Shown: positions 7,707 to 16,636 of the stretch, in pieces | Layout: every line of letters starts with the position of its first letter | Numbering within the stretch: position 1 is the first letter of the stretch | From: Candidatus Melainabacteria bacterium | GTDB taxonomy: Bacteria > Cyanobacteriota > Vampirovibrionia > Obscuribacterales > Obscuribacteraceae | Length of the DNA stretch: 64,000 nucleotides | Assembly: GCA_003151275.1 (NCBI GenBank) | Contig: PLXC01000013.1 | Coordinates: 120,272 to 184,271 of the forward strand | Reading direction: 5' to 3' | Position numbers and translations under genes: made by a program | The notes under the pieces: model-generated | The model's input: the letters and a program-made list of their open reading frames with translations, nothing else | Database searches by the model: none | What the model was told of the DNA's origin: nothing

Positions 7707-8960
7707 ATGGATCGAGCACCAGTGCCGAAAATCAAGAAAAGTATTGTCGAAGCAAGTAAGCCGCCCGCAGACGGAACGCAGATCTTCCTATGGGACGATG
7801 AGTTGCGCGGATTCGGTGTCAGAGTGTCAGGCACGATTGCCAATCCTGTCCGTGCTTACATCGTGCAGGCGCGTGTTGGTAAGGCTGGTAAGCAACTTCG
7901 CACTACAATCGGCAGGCATGGTATTTACACACCTGAAACAGCAAGGGCTGAGGCGAAGAAAATACTTGGTCAGTTTGCGCAGGGAATAGATCCGAAACCT
8001 GGAAAGGACAAGGAAACCGCTGAAACGATCACGCTTGCCGAACTGCTCGACAAATACAAGAAGGCAAAGACGTTACGCCCAAGCACAATTTCTTTGTATG
8101 ACGGCGCGTTGCGTCGGTGCTTTAACGATTGGGCGCAATTGCCAATCGTCGAAATTAGTAAAGACATGGTGGCAGAAAGGCATAAAGAAATCTCGAACCG
8201 CAATGGTCCTCGCGGAAAAGGTGAAGCTCATGCAAACCAAGCCATGCGGATTCTGCGGTCCTTATTCAATTACGCTGGCGTTTTATATGAGGATTCCAAC
8301 GGCAATCCAGTTGTTAGCAATCCTGTCAGAAGGTTGTCTCAAGCCAAACTATGGAATAAAAATCGGAGGCGACAACGATTCATACCAGAGGCTAAGCTAA
8401 AGGACTGGTATCGCGCCGTAATTGCTCTCCCTGAAGACACTTCAAGAGATTTATTGCTCGTATGTTTATTTACTGGATTGCGGCGTAATGAAGCAGCCTC
8501 ATTAAAGTGGAAGAACATCAATCTTGTTTTGAACGTCCTGCGCCTGGACGAGGAACAAACAAAGAATCATGAAACTCACCAGCTGCCACTGCCGCCTTAC
8601 TTGGTGGCATTGTTTAAACGACGTAAGGCCGCCTACTCAGAAATGAGTGAGTTTGTGTTTCCGGGCATAGGCAAGTCTGGGCACATCGTGGAAGTCAAAA
8701 GAGTAATTAAGCAGGTTGAAAAAGACTCTGGCGTCGAATTTTCCACTCACGATCTCCGGCGCACATTTATTACACATGCAGAGAAGCTCGATATCGGCTA
8801 TTACGCGTTGAAAAGATTGGTCAATCATAAGCTAACGGAAGATGTGACTAGTGGCTACATCGGTAATGATGTCGAACGGCTCCGAGTGCCTATGAATAAA
8901 ATTGCCGATTACCTAATTAGGCAGTGCAAAATTAAAACGAATGATTTCGGAAACAGCTAA
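7707..8960 (+). CDS. int: Tyrosine integrase of the tRNA-Pro island (integrase 2, DUF4102-type)
   Basis: This integrase is 417 residues from ATG 7707. It begins with a DUF4102/P4-int N-terminal domain (IFLWDDELRGFGVRV, later GRHGIYTPETAR), then a core-binding helical domain, then the catalytic domain with Arg259 (TGLRRNEAASLKW), His348 and Arg351 (HDLRRTF), His374 (VNHK) and Tyr384 (GYIG). DUF4102 integrases typically recombine at tRNA 3' ends, as here. The frame is open 29 codons further upstream to an ATG at 7620, but that extension is a hydrophobic segment not expected in the family and contains the putative arm site, so I reject it. It converges on the 8957-9601 gene with a 4-bp overlap. 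Confidence 0.93.
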   Translation: MDRAPVPKIKKSIVEASKPPADGTQIFLWDDELRGFGVRVSGTIANPVRAYIVQARVGKAGKQLRTTIGRHGIYTPETARAEAKKILGQFAQGIDPKPGKDKETAETITLAELLDKYKKAKTLRPSTISLYDGALRRCFNDWAQLPIVEISKDMVAERHKEISNRNGPRGKGEAHANQAMRILRSLFNYAGVLYEDSNGNPVVSNPVRRLSQAKLWNKNRRRQRFIPEAKLKDWYRAVIALPEDTSRDLLLVCLFTGLRRNEAASLKWKNINLVLNVLRLDEEQTKNHETHQLPLPPYLVALFKRRKAAYSEMSEFVFPGIGKSGHIVEVKRVIKQVEKDSGVEFSTHDLRRTFITHAEKLDIGYYALKRLVNHKLTEDVTSGYIGNDVERLRVPMNKIADYLIRQCKIKTNDFGNS

Positions 8961-9601
8961 GGGTCGAAAGCTCCAGGCGCAATAATTTCCGGTGGCAGAA
9001 CGACCGGTCGAAATGGTGGGGTAACCTTCTGGATTCTGGACTCGGTCGGAGGCAGGTTTGTAGGTTTCGCACTGAATTCGGTGGCACCCAGATTACCGAC
9101 AAGCGTGACGCGACACTCCACCCAGTCCTCATTTACGCCTTTCGGGAAGCGCGTCAGCGTTTTTGGAAAGGAGAGAAAGAACATGCGAATGTGATTATTT
9201 AGCTCCCTATTCTCAATCAGAGGCTCCATTTTAATCGGAACCCGTAGGAGGGAGGTACCCGCAGTACGGCTAACCCAAAAAGAAATTTTGCATTTAAATT
9301 TTTGCGGCTCCGGAAATTTCAACATTTCAGCATCAACCGATTTCTTCGTTTGCTCAAGAAATCTGCTCGACAGCCATGTTTTCATCAGAGTCTCCCACTC
9401 GTTCCAATCGTTGGGTTGTTCGACGACTGGAGCCGGATCCATGTGGTAGCCCTTTAGTGCTCTCTGGCTGACGGGACTTTTTTGAAGGGTGCTATTTTCT
9501 GTTTGGTGGGTGGATTCAGCGGCGGCTGATTGGAACAGCAGCACGACCGCCATACCGAACAGCAAGTGGCAGACTAAGTTCTGAACTACTCCGCCTTTCA
9601 T
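8957..9601 (-). CDS. Secreted protein, possibly TonB-C-like
   Basis: The product is 214 residues from ATG 9601; an upstream open extension of 36 codons is not needed. It opens with a signal peptide (VQNLVCHLLFGMAVVLLFQS, then AAAES). The mature part holds DWNEWETLMKTWLSSRFLEQ followed by alternating strands (KFKCKISFWVSRTAG), which parallels the better-defined TonB C-terminal-like domains of the 9786 and 21272 genes. The tail is proline-rich. It diverges from the 9786-10421 gene, with which it shares a roughly 180-bp promoter region. Envelope localisation is likely; the specific role is unknown. Confidence 0.7.
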   Translation of the reverse strand: MKGGVVQNLVCHLLFGMAVVLLFQSAAAESTHQTENSTLQKSPVSQRALKGYHMDPAPVVEQPNDWNEWETLMKTWLSSRFLEQTKKSVDAEMLKFPEPQKFKCKISFWVSRTAGTSLLRVPIKMEPLIENRELNNHIRMFFLSFPKTLTRFPKGVNEDWVECRVTLVGNLGATEFSAKPTNLPPTESRIQKVTPPFRPVVLPPEIIAPGAFDP

Positions 9602-9785
9602 CGACGGGCTACTCACGCGGATGTTTGTGCACAACACATTCTTGAAAAAGAACAAGCTTCTTACCGCCGTTGTGAAGACTACTAGAGTCTTTCTTGGTGG
9701 TGGCAACACCGTTCGTTTTCCGCTAGAGCGTAAGCCACGCTCCGATTATAAGCTATGCTGTTAGAAGCGCATAACTTGAGGAACC

Positions 9786-10421
9786 ATGAAAGTCCTGGTA
9801 ACCGCTATATCTGTGCTTCTTTTCGCCAATTGCCCGGCATATAGTGCGGAGACCAATGGTGTTCGATACGATGCGCTGCCTGATCCTCCCGGCTCTCCAC
9901 CTTACGTCTCTCCTGCTCCAAATTCCTCGCAAACCAGTGGCAGAGATCCTTTCGGATCTGGTAAGTTCGCACCAGTTGCAGATAAGACTAAAATGAACAC
10001 CGTCCAGGCGACAACTCTTGCACCTGAGAGCGCGGAGGTGAAAGCAGCCTGGCAGCAGTGGCACGGTTGTATAGCGCAAGAAATACAAAGACGCTTTGTC
10101 TCTATGGCAAACACTGCCTTCAACAACTCTGGAGAGACCTCAGCCACCGTATCTTACACCGTCACACGAGACGGTCGAATCACTCAAGTTCACTTAATCC
10201 ACAAAAGCCCAAACCCAGTGTTTAACGCAATCGCAATGACGGCAATTACGTCGCTAAATACCAATATGATTTTGAGATTTCCTGCCGGCTCGACTCAAAC
10301 TGAAGTTGAGAAAATAGGATCTTTTTCTATTAACGGCAAGTCTGAATTTCCATCGGGACAAGTGGGGGATTTTGAGCCAGAGATGCTCCATTACCCACGC
10401 CCGACTATACTCCACGAGTAG
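9786..10421 (+). CDS. Secreted protein with TonB C-terminal-like domain
   Basis: The product is 211 residues starting at ATG 9786, with TGAGGA closely upstream. Residues 1-21 are a signal peptide (MKVLVTAISVLLFANCPAYS, then A). Residues about 85-190 form a TonB-C-like alpha/beta domain: a WQQWHGCIAQEIQRRF helix, ATVSYTVTRDGRITQVHLIH strands and a second helix with VFNAIAMTAI. In this kind of genome such stand-alone domains are abundant on secreted proteins and are not true energy transducers, as the N-terminal TonB anchor/ExbB contact is missing. It is island cargo and has a chromosomal relative at 21272-22783. Confidence 0.75.
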   Translation: MKVLVTAISVLLFANCPAYSAETNGVRYDALPDPPGSPPYVSPAPNSSQTSGRDPFGSGKFAPVADKTKMNTVQATTLAPESAEVKAAWQQWHGCIAQEIQRRFVSMANTAFNNSGETSATVSYTVTRDGRITQVHLIHKSPNPVFNAIAMTAITSLNTNMILRFPAGSTQTEVEKIGSFSINGKSEFPSGQVGDFEPEMLHYPRPTILHE

Positions 10422-10459
10422 AACAGAGAGAACCGCGTATTGGAATTTAGGACCGTCAC

Positions 10460-10912
10460 ATGCCAAAACGAAGACCGCCCAAAGCTGAAATCATTGAATA
10501 TAAGCGACTCAAGGCTTCCTCTGGTGGCGGTGGTGGTGGTGGATCATTCGGCGGAGGCGGTGGTTTCTATCCAGGACAAAATCTTGTTTGCAAGATCGTA
10601 AAAGACGAACCTGGCGGCTACGCGGTAATTATTCCCGCTTATAATCTGCCTGCCTTCCTTCCTACTCAAGCTCTGTTATGCACGGGGGACGAGATTCTTG
10701 GGCAATTTGTTTGTGTCCATAATCACCGGATCCTGCTTTCTGCCAGATTCTCCAACAACGTCAGCAAACTTCTTGGCACACCCAATGTTCGTTGGGAACA
10801 GCATTTAGACACGAGAGATATTGCTATGACTTCAGAAAATAACATCAAGAACTTTGGTCGAGGCAGCGGCTTGCCTTCCGGCATTCCACCCGACGAAACA
10901 ACTGATTCCTAA
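10460..10912 (+). CDS. Gly-rich protein with S1-like domain
   Basis: The product is 150 residues starting at ATG 10460, with no signal peptide. A basic N-terminus (MPKRRPPKAEIIEYKRLKAS) leads into a poly-glycine linker at about 21-35. Residues 36-97 then read like an S1/OB-type fold: GQNLVCKIVKDEPGGYAVII, a FLPTQALL turn, GDEILGQFVC and ILLSARF. The V-x-x-x-x-G-G-Y/F...G-F-L-P...G-D-x-(I/V)-x-x-x-V...L-S order is the S1 signature. The C-terminus is disordered. It might bind RNA; that is inference from fold alone. It lies 38 bp after the secreted protein gene and is probably in the same transcript. Confidence 0.6.
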   Translation: MPKRRPPKAEIIEYKRLKASSGGGGGGGSFGGGGGFYPGQNLVCKIVKDEPGGYAVIIPAYNLPAFLPTQALLCTGDEILGQFVCVHNHRILLSARFSNNVSKLLGTPNVRWEQHLDTRDIAMTSENNIKNFGRGSGLPSGIPPDETTDS

Positions 10913-11078
10913 TAAGTTAAGAGTGGGGAAGAACTGGAATCGATTCATGAAGTCAGTTTGTAAGCCGGCGGTCGTAGAATCCCTGAGTGAGTTTGTGAAT
11001 GATTAATAGGCCCGCCGAAGCGCGATATGCATACGGAATGTTGAGACGCTGAAATGACGCTAGGAAATTAGAAAAACA

Positions 11079-12248
11079 ATGCGGTCGTTCAAGTTTGGAA
11101 CAAAAATTTCGTTGGCGGTAGTTGCTTTTGTTTGCGCAGTTCCTTCTGGTTTAGCTGATCCGATTTTCATGTCTGCCGGAGCAGATCGGGTTTCAGTTGC
11201 GTATCTTGTAGTCGGCAATCTTGTTGCAGCTTTGTTTGAGAGTTTCGCCATAGCAAAGGTGTTCAGAACACCGTTCAAGAGGACTTTGCTGTGGATGATT
11301 CTGGCCAACTACGTTTCAACTTTTGTCGGTTATGTTTCCATGGACTGTATGATAAGAATTGCGGGACCGCTCTTATTTCCAGACATTCCGTACAACTTGC
11401 CGTTTGTTTTTATCGTGTTGCTTGGTAGCTCGTTTGTTTTTGCGGTGCTTTACGAATGGCCGTTCTTAATTAAGTTGTTCAACCAGCGTAAAAGTGCCAT
11501 CAAAACGGCGCTTCGCGCATCACTTCTGGCGCAAATTATCTCGTATTCGATACTGGTGCCGTGTTACTTGTACTCTGCTGATACAACGTGGTTTCAGCAT
11601 ATGCATCGAGACGCACTATTTATCAAGTCTGAACATGTTGTCGTTTACTACATTGACCCAAGCGGTTCCATCTGCAAACTTACTTTGCCACGGCTTACAC
11701 CTGAAGTGGTATCTAGGGTGAATGCGATCAAAGGAAACCGCCTTTCAGTTAAGTACGACGGTGATCATTGGCAGCTGTGGCGTTACGGCGCTGATAATAT
11801 TCCACATTTGATTCTAAATAACATCGGCGGTAGTACACGGCTTGTCCAGGGACCAGAAATTGTTGATGTCCAAGATGGTGTGCAAGTTGATTTCGTGAAT
11901 GGCTTTAACGATCAGTTATTGAATCGTGTTGGAAAACACTATTGGGGCGATGTGATGGCACTTACTGTTGATATTCCGTTCATTGAGCCGTATATCTTTC
12001 CCGTCTTTTTGCTGCCTGACGAACAAGCGGTTTTGAGTTGGCATCCATGTTTTGGGCGATTGCTAATCCCGTTCGAAGATTGGCGTGACAGGCGCGATCC
12101 GAAAACCTCCCAATTGTTTCTGGTGGATTTGAAAACAAAGGAACTAGCGAGGATTGGGCGAAGCAACACTTTCGTGGTTGTCGCGGACAGAAAGGATTTC
12201 GGCAACGATTTGGAGTGGAATGGCATGGGCATCGGTCATGCAAGGTAA
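11079..12248 (+). CDS. Multi-span membrane protein of unknown function
   Basis: The product is 389 residues. The first 35 residues look like a signal peptide or first span (ISLAVVAFVCAVPSGLA). Four more hydrophobic segments follow, up to about residue 170 (YLVVGNLVAALFESFAIAKV, ILANYVSTFVGYVSM, FVFIVLLGSSFVFAVLYEW, ASLLAQIISYSILVPCYLY). The remaining 215 residues are soluble with repeated beta-like segments. No family is recognised. The topology (membrane domain plus large extracytoplasmic or cytoplasmic sensor-like domain) would suit a sensor or transport accessory, but nothing in the sequence proves it. Confidence 0.7.
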   Translation: MRSFKFGTKISLAVVAFVCAVPSGLADPIFMSAGADRVSVAYLVVGNLVAALFESFAIAKVFRTPFKRTLLWMILANYVSTFVGYVSMDCMIRIAGPLLFPDIPYNLPFVFIVLLGSSFVFAVLYEWPFLIKLFNQRKSAIKTALRASLLAQIISYSILVPCYLYSADTTWFQHMHRDALFIKSEHVVVYYIDPSGSICKLTLPRLTPEVVSRVNAIKGNRLSVKYDGDHWQLWRYGADNIPHLILNNIGGSTRLVQGPEIVDVQDGVQVDFVNGFNDQLLNRVGKHYWGDVMALTVDIPFIEPYIFPVFLLPDEQAVLSWHPCFGRLLIPFEDWRDRRDPKTSQLFLVDLKTKELARIGRSNTFVVVADRKDFGNDLEWNGMGIGHAR

Positions 12249-12490
12249 TGAAAATGCGTCCTGAAATATCTCTTCTCGGAGTTATCGAATGGTGGCAAAT
12301 AGTCGTCTACTTTGTCAGCGATGATTCATTTTTGTATTCTCCCAACATGGAACCAAATGCGGTGTATCAGGGAACTTCCGATCTGCCCTTGCGTTCATGC
12401 TTGGTAAACAGTCTAGTGCGCGCGTCGAGTCGGAGCCGCTCCGGAGTGGATTTCCTAAACAGTGTTGCTCTGATTGCTCAAGCCGTTTAA
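12248..12490 (+). CDS. Possible small protein overlapping the membrane gene stop
   Basis: An 80-codon frame starts with an ATG that shares its A with the TAA stop of the preceding membrane-protein gene (TAATG). The product begins with a hydrophobic stretch (ISLLGVIEWWQIVVYFVS) and ends polar. Its 3' end overlaps the convergent TIGR02391 gene by about 36 bp. The stop-start overlap is the only support; the overlap could be chance. Confidence 0.3.
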   Translation: MKMRPEISLLGVIEWWQIVVYFVSDDSFLYSPNMEPNAVYQGTSDLPLRSCLVNSLVRASSRSRSGVDFLNSVALIAQAV

Positions 12491-13177
12491 CAGCTTCCGC
12501 TCTTCAACCAAAGAATAGAGATAACTCGCATGAATGATGAGCGAGGCCGCCTGATATGCGTCCATTCGCACATTTCGATGCCCGGTCGAATTACGGAAAA
12601 TCTTCATCGCGCCAGCAAAAACGAATTTGAGACCTTCCTCTTCGTTAGGATCGGCGTTTTTGTCGACTAGCGGACCGGTGCCATTTTTGAATGCATCCAT
12701 CATGAGCGCTGAGCCTATATTGTTTATGCCTGTTGCTTCTTTAACGGCAATTTCTAACTGCTTAAAAGCCTCATACACCGCGGCATCATATTTCCCTGTA
12801 TGAAAAATCAAACCAGCTTCTTGGGCGATAACTGGGTGCAAAAAGTTTTTCGGCAAAATTTCCCGCTGAGCCAACATGGTCACATCGGACGGTGCCTTCA
12901 GTTGACTAGCGCGTCTGCTCAGCCTCATCCAGCCGTTATAACCATTATCAGGATCTGTAATGCTAAGACCTTCGCTGTACATCCAGCCGAAGGCTTCCAT
13001 AATTGCTTCGATGAATTCATCTTTCTGAGGATGGTTCGCGTATTGGCTGGCAACTGCTAAACCGACGTTGTGCGGATGGAAGGCTTTGGACCCCTTCTTA
13101 AGAGCGTCTATAACATGTCCGGCAAGTTCTTCGGTGGGCATTTTTACAGCAATTGCTGGATCGATGTTTAGATTCAT
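12455..13177 (-). CDS. TIGR02391 (Ymh) family protein with HEPN-like Rx4H motif
   Basis: The product is 240 residues. The C-terminal 120 residues follow the TIGR02391/Hypoth_Ymh pattern: LHPVIAQEAGLIFHTGKYDA, then AVYEAFKQLEIAVKEATG, a GSALMMDAF block and FAGAMKIFRNSTGHRNVRMD. Arg195 and His200 (RNSTGH) form an R-x4-H motif like that of HEPN nucleases, to which I believe this family is related; the motif is seen, the nuclease activity is inferred. Members are common in prophages and defence islands. Here it sits alone on the minus strand, 750 bp from the ApeA gene, so it may be a second toxic or RNA-targeting component of the island. Confidence 0.8.
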   Translation of the reverse strand: MNLNIDPAIAVKMPTEELAGHVIDALKKGSKAFHPHNVGLAVASQYANHPQKDEFIEAIMEAFGWMYSEGLSITDPDNGYNGWMRLSRRASQLKAPSDVTMLAQREILPKNFLHPVIAQEAGLIFHTGKYDAAVYEAFKQLEIAVKEATGINNIGSALMMDAFKNGTGPLVDKNADPNEEEGLKFVFAGAMKIFRNSTGHRNVRMDAYQAASLIIHASYLYSLVEERKLLNGLSNQSNTV

Positions 13178-13933
13178 AAGCGCTTTATGAGATGGTTTGC
13201 ATCAGTAGCTTACCGCATTTGCTCACCGCTGCAACAGCTCCGAGGTAGCTACATTCCGTCTAGCGGCGGACTCAAGCATTCACGAAACAAGGTGAACGTG
13301 GACGAGGCGCGGCAACGTAGCCGTGCGTCTCCGATGAGATCGTTTTGTTTTGGTTTTTAAGCGTGTTTGTTTAAGGTTTTGTCCGTCAAGTGATTGACAG
13401 TCCGTGAGCCTTGAGCTCGGACTGACTTGGTCAATGTTTGCCCAGTCGGTGGTAAAACTCTTTTTTACCGTTGCCGCCAAGTTACGCAGATCGATTTTCT
13501 GGATTTTCCGGAGGCACGTTTGTAGTGCAGGATAAAGAAAAAGAAGTCAAGTCTCGAAACGCTCGTATATTCTTGTTTATCGCCACCATCACTTTTTACG
13601 TGTCGCATTTAGGCGTTGCCACCACTTCTGATGCCACACTGCATTGCGTTTATAGAGACTATCGAACAGAAAACAAAACGCCTTCACTAAGTGGGTAAAA
13701 GTCAAGGATCTAGGGACATTGGGTCGGTTCTTTAACTGCAGAAACGTCAGAGCAAGTCAGAGCATCCCAAAGAAATTCGGAGAATTTGATGCACATATCA
13801 CCAATTAAAAAAGATGGTGATGACTCAAGGGAGAAGTGATGCTCTTTTGAAAACGCGCACTCAATGCGTATTCTCCTGAATTTGCCGGTGAATCGCATTC
13901 AAATTGGCCGGCTCGAATACGCACCCATCACCA
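13178..13933. other. Gene-poor stretch in the island
   Basis: About 750 bases separate the TIGR02391 gene and the ApeA stop. The only candidate I can support is the small plus-strand gene at 13525-13698. A 62-codon minus-strand frame (13710-13898) has no ribosome binding site and I do not call it. No repeat, RNA or terminator is obvious. Confidence 0.4.
13525..13698 (+). CDS. Possible small single-span membrane protein
   Basis: A 57-codon frame starts at GTG 13525, ten bases after a perfect GGAGG (13510-13514). The product has a highly charged N-terminus (QDKEKEVKSRNAR) followed by one hydrophobic segment (IFLFIATITFYVSHLGVA) and a short polar tail. The charge distribution and the strong ribosome binding site argue for a real small membrane protein, perhaps an island regulator or toxin-like peptide; no family is recognised. 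Confidence 0.35.
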   Translation: MQDKEKEVKSRNARIFLFIATITFYVSHLGVATTSDATLHCVYRDYRTENKTPSLSG

Positions 13934-15247
13934 TTACCAAGATTTGAGTTTCGTATAGGTTTTGAACTTCTGACGATCCTTTAGCTTCGAACGAAGCAGC
14001 GATTCTGGCACGCCGACTTTTTCCAGTAACAAGCTATTTAGTAGTGCTTCTAACGCAATGACAGCTAACGAAACTTCATTGTCCGTCATCACTTCCAGCT
14101 GGGCGGTGTCGTCGAAATGCGTGTAGGCATTTCTAGTATTGACGACCAAGCCTACGAATCGTTTATACTTCTTAGCAAAAAGCAATTGAAACTCTTCTGT
14201 AAATACGGCGAACAAAAGTTTGAGACGTGTGCGTTGACTGTATTCGTGTGCATGCGCAAGAGTATCCGCTAACTTCTTTCGGAATTCCTTATTAACATCA
14301 GCAGGAATCGCTTCTAGCATCGCTAATTTCACTTTTTCATATTCTTCCAATGGCAAGATTTGGCCACCGACAGCACATCGGTGGAATGCTTCAAGGAATT
14401 GTGCAAGTGTCACTAGATTTAGTTGGTGAAAAAAATTTGGATAGGATACGTAGGCGCCAAAGTGAGTAAACATCAGTCTTAAACGGTCGGGCAAATCGGC
14501 CCAGTTTTGAAGAACAGCTTTGAACAAATCCAGATCTAAATCTGATAAACAAATCCATGGTGGCTTTTCAGTTCGTTTTGGCAGCAGCCTGAAATCACGA
14601 AAGCGAGCTTGACCCAATTCCGGAGAAATAACATCTATATAGAGAATCTCAACGGGCTTCCCATGTAGCGCTGTCAGCAGCATACTGAAATGGCTAAAAA
14701 AAATGTGCCACCACTTTATACTTACTTGTGTGTTCACAGTTGTGGATATTACTCCAACAGATTCTTCAACGTGCAATTCCAAATGCACATCGGTCTCGTG
14801 CCACTTAATAATTGCTGAAAATGAGCATGGTCCAAGGCTTATTGCTAAATCTTCGATATAGCATTTCGCCGAAGAAAATGCCGCTTTTTCTTCCGATGCT
14901 ATGTGTGCACCCACCAGCAGTCGATGAACATTGTAGATGGAGCGATGCGCGATTGGATTGATCGAACGTAAGACATTCTGAAATACAGTTATCTTTTCAC
15001 CTTCACTCGTTGCCCCAAACAGGACGGGAACGTCCCAGGCGACGTCAAGCAACTTTCGGGGCTTGACAGTTTCATCAATTAACATGCTCTCGTCTTCTGA
15101 GAGCACTTCATTCCAAAACGCACCATTTAAATCTAACTGGAAAATCGTTTGGTTGTGAAATAACGCGCCTTCTATGGAACCTTGCGTCTCTGGAAGCCTC
15201 CACAGACCCGTACATTTATAGTCTTTGCTACAAATGCTATTGGTCAT
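13934..15247 (-). CDS. apeA: ApeA-like anti-phage HEPN protein
   Basis: The product is 437 residues. The N-terminus (GLWRLPETQGSIEGALFHNQ) and the beta-rich first 250 residues match the ApeA N-terminal domain, whose members start with a G-x-W-x-L-P segment. The C-terminal helical domain carries VNTRNAYTHF, an R-x4-H HEPN nuclease motif (Arg372, His377), in the position known for the Apea subclass. ApeA proteins are reported single-gene abortive anti-phage systems that probably cut RNA when triggered by infection. It is 30 bp downstream of the dGTPase-like gene with AAAGAG just before the ATG, so the two are co-transcribed. Family call is strong; phage protection here is inference. Confidence 0.85.
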   Translation of the reverse strand: MTNSICSKDYKCTGLWRLPETQGSIEGALFHNQTIFQLDLNGAFWNEVLSEDESMLIDETVKPRKLLDVAWDVPVLFGATSEGEKITVFQNVLRSINPIAHRSIYNVHRLLVGAHIASEEKAAFSSAKCYIEDLAISLGPCSFSAIIKWHETDVHLELHVEESVGVISTTVNTQVSIKWWHIFFSHFSMLLTALHGKPVEILYIDVISPELGQARFRDFRLLPKRTEKPPWICLSDLDLDLFKAVLQNWADLPDRLRLMFTHFGAYVSYPNFFHQLNLVTLAQFLEAFHRCAVGGQILPLEEYEKVKLAMLEAIPADVNKEFRKKLADTLAHAHEYSQRTRLKLLFAVFTEEFQLLFAKKYKRFVGLVVNTRNAYTHFDDTAQLEVMTDNEVSLAVIALEALLNSLLLEKVGVPESLLRSKLKDRQKFKTYTKLKSW

Positions 15248-15277
15248 TTAACTCTTTGGGGATGGGGCGCAGAAGGC

Positions 15278-16636
15278 TCATAGCATAGGTCCAACTTTGT
15301 ATCCACAAATCTTTTGGTAGATTGTTGTGATTTCGGCTTCGGTCATGCTGCTTACGCAATCGGCTACTAGCCGTATCTTCTCGCTTGTTGATTTGGCTTT
15401 TCGATATAACTCTTCGTAGAATGGCGGTAGAAGTCGGCATTCAGATGATGCTGCTGATGCCTCATACAATGTTTTGAACACCGCCTTTACGATCAGCTTT
15501 TGTCCATGTTGTGCTGTGGCTAAATCGGCGTTGTTAATCACATAGTGCCAAGTGAGCTGCTTGAGCATAGCAATTTCATCCTTTGCCTCTTTGCCGATTG
15601 TCACAAGGCTATTAGGATCAGACAAATTACCTATTCTAAAGGCTCCAACATACTCTGTGATGAGGGCCGTCATCATTTGCCAGAGAACACTTCTCTCTTC
15701 GCAAATGCCTGTGTAGCGTCCTTCAATCGCTGCGAAATTACGATAGCAGACGTGCTTGAATCGCTTTTCGAGTTCACTTCGCCTGTCCTTTAACTTCTCG
15801 TTTCCTTCACGATTGAACACTTCTTCAAAAAAGGAAGATAGAACTAAAGGTTTCTGCTCACCGAGCCGATCTAGTGGAATTTTGCCGGCACAAAAGAAAT
15901 CTACAACGTCATGAACAGCGTAGGTGATATCATCTGCCCAGTCCATAACTTCTGCTTCCAGACTTTTGACCTTGCCACCAAACTGTTTGTCGAAGCTTGC
16001 TCTGACCCAGTCGAACTCATCCTTCTCTGACGAGTAGGCTCCCCATTTATTCGTCTTTTGTGGATTGCCATTGATTAGCCAAGGATACTTAAGAATGCCA
16101 TTGAGACTCACTCTTGTAAGGTTGAGACTTGGAGCAATTGGTTTGTTGCCAGCGATACCAATGGGATCGCCAACGGCTAACTTTGTAACTATCCTGAAGG
16201 ACTGCGCATTTCCTTCGTAGCCATCTTGTGGATCAATGTCTTTTATTTCATCGTCTAAAACATCTTCAGCGATATGTCCGAATGGTGGATGACCTAGGTC
16301 ATGGGCTAGGCCAGCGCACTCAGCAGCGTCTATGTCCAATCCGCCTGCCGCTGCTACTTCCTTCGGTTGTTCACTTAGAAGTTTTTCCGCGATACGTCTT
16401 GAAAGCTGCGCTACTTTAAGCGAGTGCGTTAGTCTGTTGTGGAACACGTAGCCATGATCGGCCGAAATAACCTGAGTGACCTCGGCTAATCTTGCAAAAC
16501 TTGTTGCATAGAGAAGCCGATCACGATCAACCTGAGTATCGTTCCTATGGACTTTTGTTGGTTCTTCTTCTAGACGCTCAATCCTGTGCGCTAAATCAGC
16601 GTCGGGCAGGGACGGCGGCTGGGGCGACACTGTCAC
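15278..16636 (-). CDS. dgt: dGTPase-like HD-domain nucleotide triphosphohydrolase
   Basis: The product is about 452 residues from GTG 16636. The N-terminal signature DRDRLLYATSFARLAEVTQV, then HNRLTHSLKVAQLSRRIAEK and AGLAHDLGHPPFGHIAEDVL, is the classical dGTP triphosphohydrolase pattern with the metal-binding H...HD...D residues intact. The later DDITYAVHDVVDFF segment also fits. The frame is open upstream to 16765, but that part overlaps the small 16596-16826 gene in another frame, so a GTG at 16636 or 16630 inside the overlap is more likely. Such enzymes hydrolyse dNTPs to deoxynucleoside and triphosphate; several act against phage by draining dNTPs. Located in a defence operon with ApeA. 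Confidence 0.88.
   Translation of the reverse strand: MTVSPQPPSLPDADLAHRIERLEEEPTKVHRNDTQVDRDRLLYATSFARLAEVTQVISADHGYVFHNRLTHSLKVAQLSRRIAEKLLSEQPKEVAAAGGLDIDAAECAGLAHDLGHPPFGHIAEDVLDDEIKDIDPQDGYEGNAQSFRIVTKLAVGDPIGIAGNKPIAPSLNLTRVSLNGILKYPWLINGNPQKTNKWGAYSSEKDEFDWVRASFDKQFGGKVKSLEAEVMDWADDITYAVHDVVDFFCAGKIPLDRLGEQKPLVLSSFFEEVFNREGNEKLKDRRSELEKRFKHVCYRNFAAIEGRYTGICEERSVLWQMMTALITEYVGAFRIGNLSDPNSLVTIGKEAKDEIAMLKQLTWHYVINNADLATAQHGQKLIVKAVFKTLYEASAASSECRLLPPFYEELYRKAKSTSEKIRLVADCVSSMTEAEITTIYQKICGYKVGPML

Noticed and set aside
13710..13898. 62-codon minus-strand frame after the ApeA gene
   Set aside because: No ribosome binding site and an in-frame stop directly before the ATG; nothing recognisable in the product.
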